Shown here: positions 4,137 to 6,433 of the stretch, one piece after another
How positions within the stretch are numbered: the first letter of the stretch is position 1
How the letters are laid out: each line of letters opens with the position of its first letter
Assembly: GCA_946615295.1 (NCBI GenBank)
Contig: CAMOHL010000047.1
Coordinates: 1 to 6,433, forward strand
Reading direction: 5' to 3'
Source of the DNA: an uncultured Clostridia bacterium
Lineage (GTDB): Bacteria; Bacillota; Clostridia; Christensenellales; UBA1242
DNA: 6,433 nt
Notes under the pieces: generated by a model
Seen by the model: only the letters and a program-made list of their open reading frames with translations
Database searches by the model: none
What the model was told of the DNA's origin: nothing
Made by a program: the position numbers and the translations under genes

Positions 4137-6433
4137 ATAAATGGATTAAAGTTTGTGTTAATCATTTTTCTTCTTTTCTTCTTTTTCTTTTTCTTGACAA
4201 TAACAATGATTGTTGTTACTAATCCTGCAAGTCCAACCACCCCTCCTGCTATGATAGCCACCAAAACAAAGTTGAATGGTTCTTTGTCAAACACTGCATG
4301 GAATGTTCTATCTCCTATGGAACCCTTTTTGATATTGATTGTTTCTGTTGGAATATCGTCTTCGTTTTCTATCCAACCAATAAATTTTTTGGTTGTGTCT
4401 TCAGGAGCCTTTATTTCAACTGCCTTTGAAATGTTGTATTCAATTTCTTCGACTCTGCCGTCAACTTCAAGTTTTATTGTGTAAGTTATAAAGTCAAAGT
4501 TGGCAACAAGTTCGCCACTTGAACGAATGTTTGAAATTGTAGTTATCAAATCATTTTTGTTATCTATTGCGAAACTATTGTCAGCATTTGTCCAGTTTAC
4601 AAATTTATATCCCTTGTTTGCAACTGCTTCAATTTCTTCACTAAATGTTCTACCATACAAAACTCTCAAGTTGTCAAGCGATGAGATATATCCCATATCC
4701 TCATTATTAGAGACTACTTGTATGTTAAAAATTTCAGTAACAAATAGTTCTACTTGTCTATCATCTGTTATAGTTATTTGATTGTGAGTGATGTTTGTGT
4801 AGTCATTTGTGCTTATGCTTGAATCAATCCAAGAAAGATTATATTTTTTGTTTGTCTGTGCAATTTGAGCAAATATATTAACAGTTGTGCCATATTCTAT
4901 GTTTAGAGTTGAAATATTGCTTTGCTCATTCATAGAAATTATATTTCCATTGACATTGAATGTTATTGTTTGTGCTGTTGCAACATTGAATGTTGTTTTC
5001 AGCTTCAATTCATAGTTTCTCAAAATTGAATTGAATTGTGCAGTATAAACTTTTGGTTCAGTATATACTTTCACGGTTTCAACCGTTGGACTCCAACCTG
5101 CAAATTCATAGTGATATTTTGCTTCACTTGGCTTTGTTGGAGGTTCTAAATCAAATGTTGGTGTTGCACCATAATATTCATCTTTCGACAACAAAGTATC
5201 ACCGTTATAGTTTTTCCAAACAACTTGATATTTGTTTCTTGAATAGTAGTAATCCACATAAGAACTGCCATCTGCATTGATTGTTATTTGTTGCACTTTT
5301 CCATTTGGAGTAAATCCTTCATATTTCTGACTAAATTCAGGTATTACAGTAGAGTCTGTTTCTCCTGTTTTTGTTTCGGTTTCTTTTAGAGTATAGCCAT
5401 TTCCATCTACATTTTGTAAGTAGTGATTGACTTTATACTCTGTGTTATCAGCTGGAATATAGTTTGCTGTAAATGTTTTGTTACCAATTGTTCCAACTTC
5501 AATTTTCAAGTCTTTTTGTGGAGTTGTTCCATTTGAACCAGTCCAACCAACAAACACATATCCCAGTTTTTCAGGTTCAAGAATATCAAATTCATCAGTT
5601 ACGGTGTATTCTTCTCGGTTTCCGATAACCGTTCCACCATTCAAATTATAACTTATACTATACGAAATTTTGTTGACTGATGGTGTGATTGTAAGTGAAC
5701 TAGCTGGCATTGTTATTTTTGTTGAACTATCAGTTAGTCCGTCATACCAACATTCAAACTCATAACCAGCCAAAGCAGATGCTTCTAGTGTTATTTCTTG
5801 CTCAAAATAAAGTTCTCCACTTTGTGTTGATTGACTTAAATCTAGACCAACAACTTGATTGAGTGTGAATGTATATTGTTGTCTATCATAACGATATTCA
5901 ACAATGGTTGAGCCATCAGGCTCTATTGTTACTGTTTGTTTATCTGGAGTTATAAATCCTTCATAAATGTTTGGATTTGGTGTTATATCTGCATTCGAAA
6001 CTCCACTAAATTCATCAGATGCAAACAAACTATATGTTTGACCATCTAAATTTTGTTTGAAATGCTTAACAACATATTTTGTGTCGCCATTTGGAGTCCA
6101 TTTTGCATAAACTGTTTTTTCAGCTTGCTCTATTGCAGGCATTTTTGTCCAAGTTGCACTTATGTTTTCTCCTGCTCCATTGTTGTCAACTTTTTGATCA
6201 TACCATCCATCAAATGTATATCCCACAAGTGAAAGTTCAGGCCAACTGATTTCATCATCAAAGTAAACAACCAAATCTTGCTGTGTGATTGTGCTAAACA
6301 TTGTGTCAAACTTGATTGTGTATTGATTTTTTGACCACCCAGCATATAGAGTTGTTGCTGTGGTTTTGTCATATTTTTTTGCTGATGTTCCTGTTTTGTC
6401 GTAGTATTGTGTGCCAAGAGTATAGTCAGCATT
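4127..6433 (-). CDS. InlB B-repeat (Listeria-Bacteroides repeat) surface protein, C-terminal 768 residues
   Basis: The frame is open to the right edge, so the true start and signal peptide are outside the window; the Met at 6301 is internal (residue 45 here), because the 44 codons before it continue an ordinary repeat (TLYAGWSKNQYTIKF). Numbering from the edge, Flg_new/InlB B-type modules with aromatic GW cores recur: 1-37 (partial), 38-116 (YTFDGWYD..VYAKW), 186-255 (GYEFECWYD), 256-327 (ISYNLNGG..YVFVGW..FTANY), 402-474 (YEFAGWSP..YTAQF), and more diverged ones at 474-568, 569-652 (GYKFVNW) and 652-716 (KFIGW..FHAVF). Two MucBP-like modules at 118-184 and 330-402 share Y-V-H-[FY]-QN-DG, YEGF, DGS and YxYxR. 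A single transmembrane helix (720-746) and KKKKKKKRRK then anchor the C-terminus. No LPXTG motif precedes the helix. Role: probably an extracellular, membrane-anchored adhesin-like stalk; the ligand is unknown. Confidence 0.9.
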   Translation of the reverse strand, partial: NADYTLGTQYYDKTGTSAKKYDKTTATTLYAGWSKNQYTIKFDTMFSTITQQDLVVYFDDEISWPELSLVGYTFDGWYDQKVDNNGAGENISATWTKMPAIEQAEKTVYAKWTPNGDTKYVVKHFKQNLDGQTYSLFASDEFSGVSNADITPNPNIYEGFITPDKQTVTIEPDGSTIVEYRYDRQQYTFTLNQVVGLDLSQSTQSGELYFEQEITLEASALAGYEFECWYDGLTDSSTKITMPASSLTITPSVNKISYSISYNLNGGTVIGNREEYTVTDEFDILEPEKLGYVFVGWTGSNGTTPQKDLKIEVGTIGNKTFTANYIPADNTEYKVNHYLQNVDGNGYTLKETETKTGETDSTVIPEFSQKYEGFTPNGKVQQITINADGSSYVDYYYSRNKYQVVWKNYNGDTLLSKDEYYGATPTFDLEPPTKPSEAKYHYEFAGWSPTVETVKVYTEPKVYTAQFNSILRNYELKLKTTFNVATAQTITFNVNGNIISMNEQSNISTLNIEYGTTVNIFAQIAQTNKKYNLSWIDSSISTNDYTNITHNQITITDDRQVELFVTEIFNIQVVSNNEDMGYISSLDNLRVLYGRTFSEEIEAVANKGYKFVNWTNADNSFAIDNKNDLITTISNIRSSGELVANFDFITYTIKLEVDGRVEEIEYNISKAVEIKAPEDTTKKFIGWIENEDDIPTETINIKKGSIGDRTFHAVFDKEPFNFVLVAIIAGGVVGLAGLVTTIIVIVKKKKKKKRRKMINTNFNPFIKK

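Noticed and set aside
4134..4484. Plus-strand 116-codon frame with a hydrophobic Phe/Leu-rich start resembling a signal peptide
   Set aside because: It is the antisense of the surface protein's lysine tail and transmembrane helix, which naturally read as Phe-rich and hydrophobic in reverse complement; the opposite strand has strong domain evidence.
4127..6301. Treating the ATG at 6301 as the start of the surface protein
   Set aside because: There is no ribosome binding site or signal peptide there, and the 44 upstream codons in frame encode ordinary repeat sequence; the gene starts beyond the window.
6160..6432. Minus-strand 90-codon frame at the right edge
   Set aside because: It is out of frame with the surface-protein repeats. 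The frame of the repeats is itself open to the edge and shows the GW/YAGW consensus, so it is the real one.
1..6433. Mobile element, CRISPR array, toxin-antitoxin pair or defence island
   Set aside because: No transposase, integrase, terminal inverted repeats, spaced direct repeats or nuclease motifs were seen; the 21-bp array has no spacers.

Overview
The window is visibly AT-rich and comes from a low-GC Firmicutes-like bacterium, plausibly an uncultured gut clostridial or related lineage. This rests on AAAGG/AAGGAG/GAGG ribosome binding sites, sigma-A-type promoters (several with an extended -10 TGn), U-tailed intrinsic terminators, and a Listeria/Bacteroides-repeat (InlB B-repeat) surface protein. 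TGA is used as a stop and tryptophans are TGG, so the code is the standard bacterial one and not the mycoplasma code. The species cannot be named from this sequence.

All seven protein genes lie on the minus strand. From right to left (transcription order) they are: a large surface protein whose start lies beyond the right edge (4127-6433); a two-pass membrane protein of unknown function (3444-4025); an 82-residue orphan (3053-3301); an alpha/beta hydrolase (2238-2954) followed by a six-pass Pr6Pr/FAR-17a-like membrane protein (1495-2160); a flavin-reductase-like FMN-binding protein with a C-terminal PCP_red-like helical domain (398-1309); and the first 17 codons of a second alpha/beta-hydrolase-type gene (1-51).

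The layout is heavily punctuated. Almost every gene has its own recognisable promoter and its own hairpin terminator, so most are probably monocistronic. The exception is the hydrolase/Pr6Pr-like pair, which has no terminator between the genes and looks co-transcribed. Between these two sits a four-copy 21-bp tandem repeat. In the hydrolase frame it encodes KIYKKLK-type heptads. The hydrolase stop codon lies in the first unit, and the same frame stays open through the remaining units to a TGA that overlaps the next ATG as ATGA. This suggests a recent stop-gain that uncoupled two formerly overlapping genes.

The only stretch over 300 bases without a substantial gene is 52-397. It holds a minus-strand promoter for the left-edge hydrolase, a foldable segment on the plus strand (165-257), an orphan plus-strand promoter (269-296), and a 14-bp-stem bidirectional terminator (354-397). 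Together these could make one or two small plus-strand RNAs.

No mobile element, CRISPR array, tRNA, rRNA or obvious defence system was seen. The most useful leads are the FMN-barrel/PCP_red fusion, the repeat-borne stop-gain, the paired inverted repeats at the flavin-protein promoter, and the possible small RNAs at 165-399.
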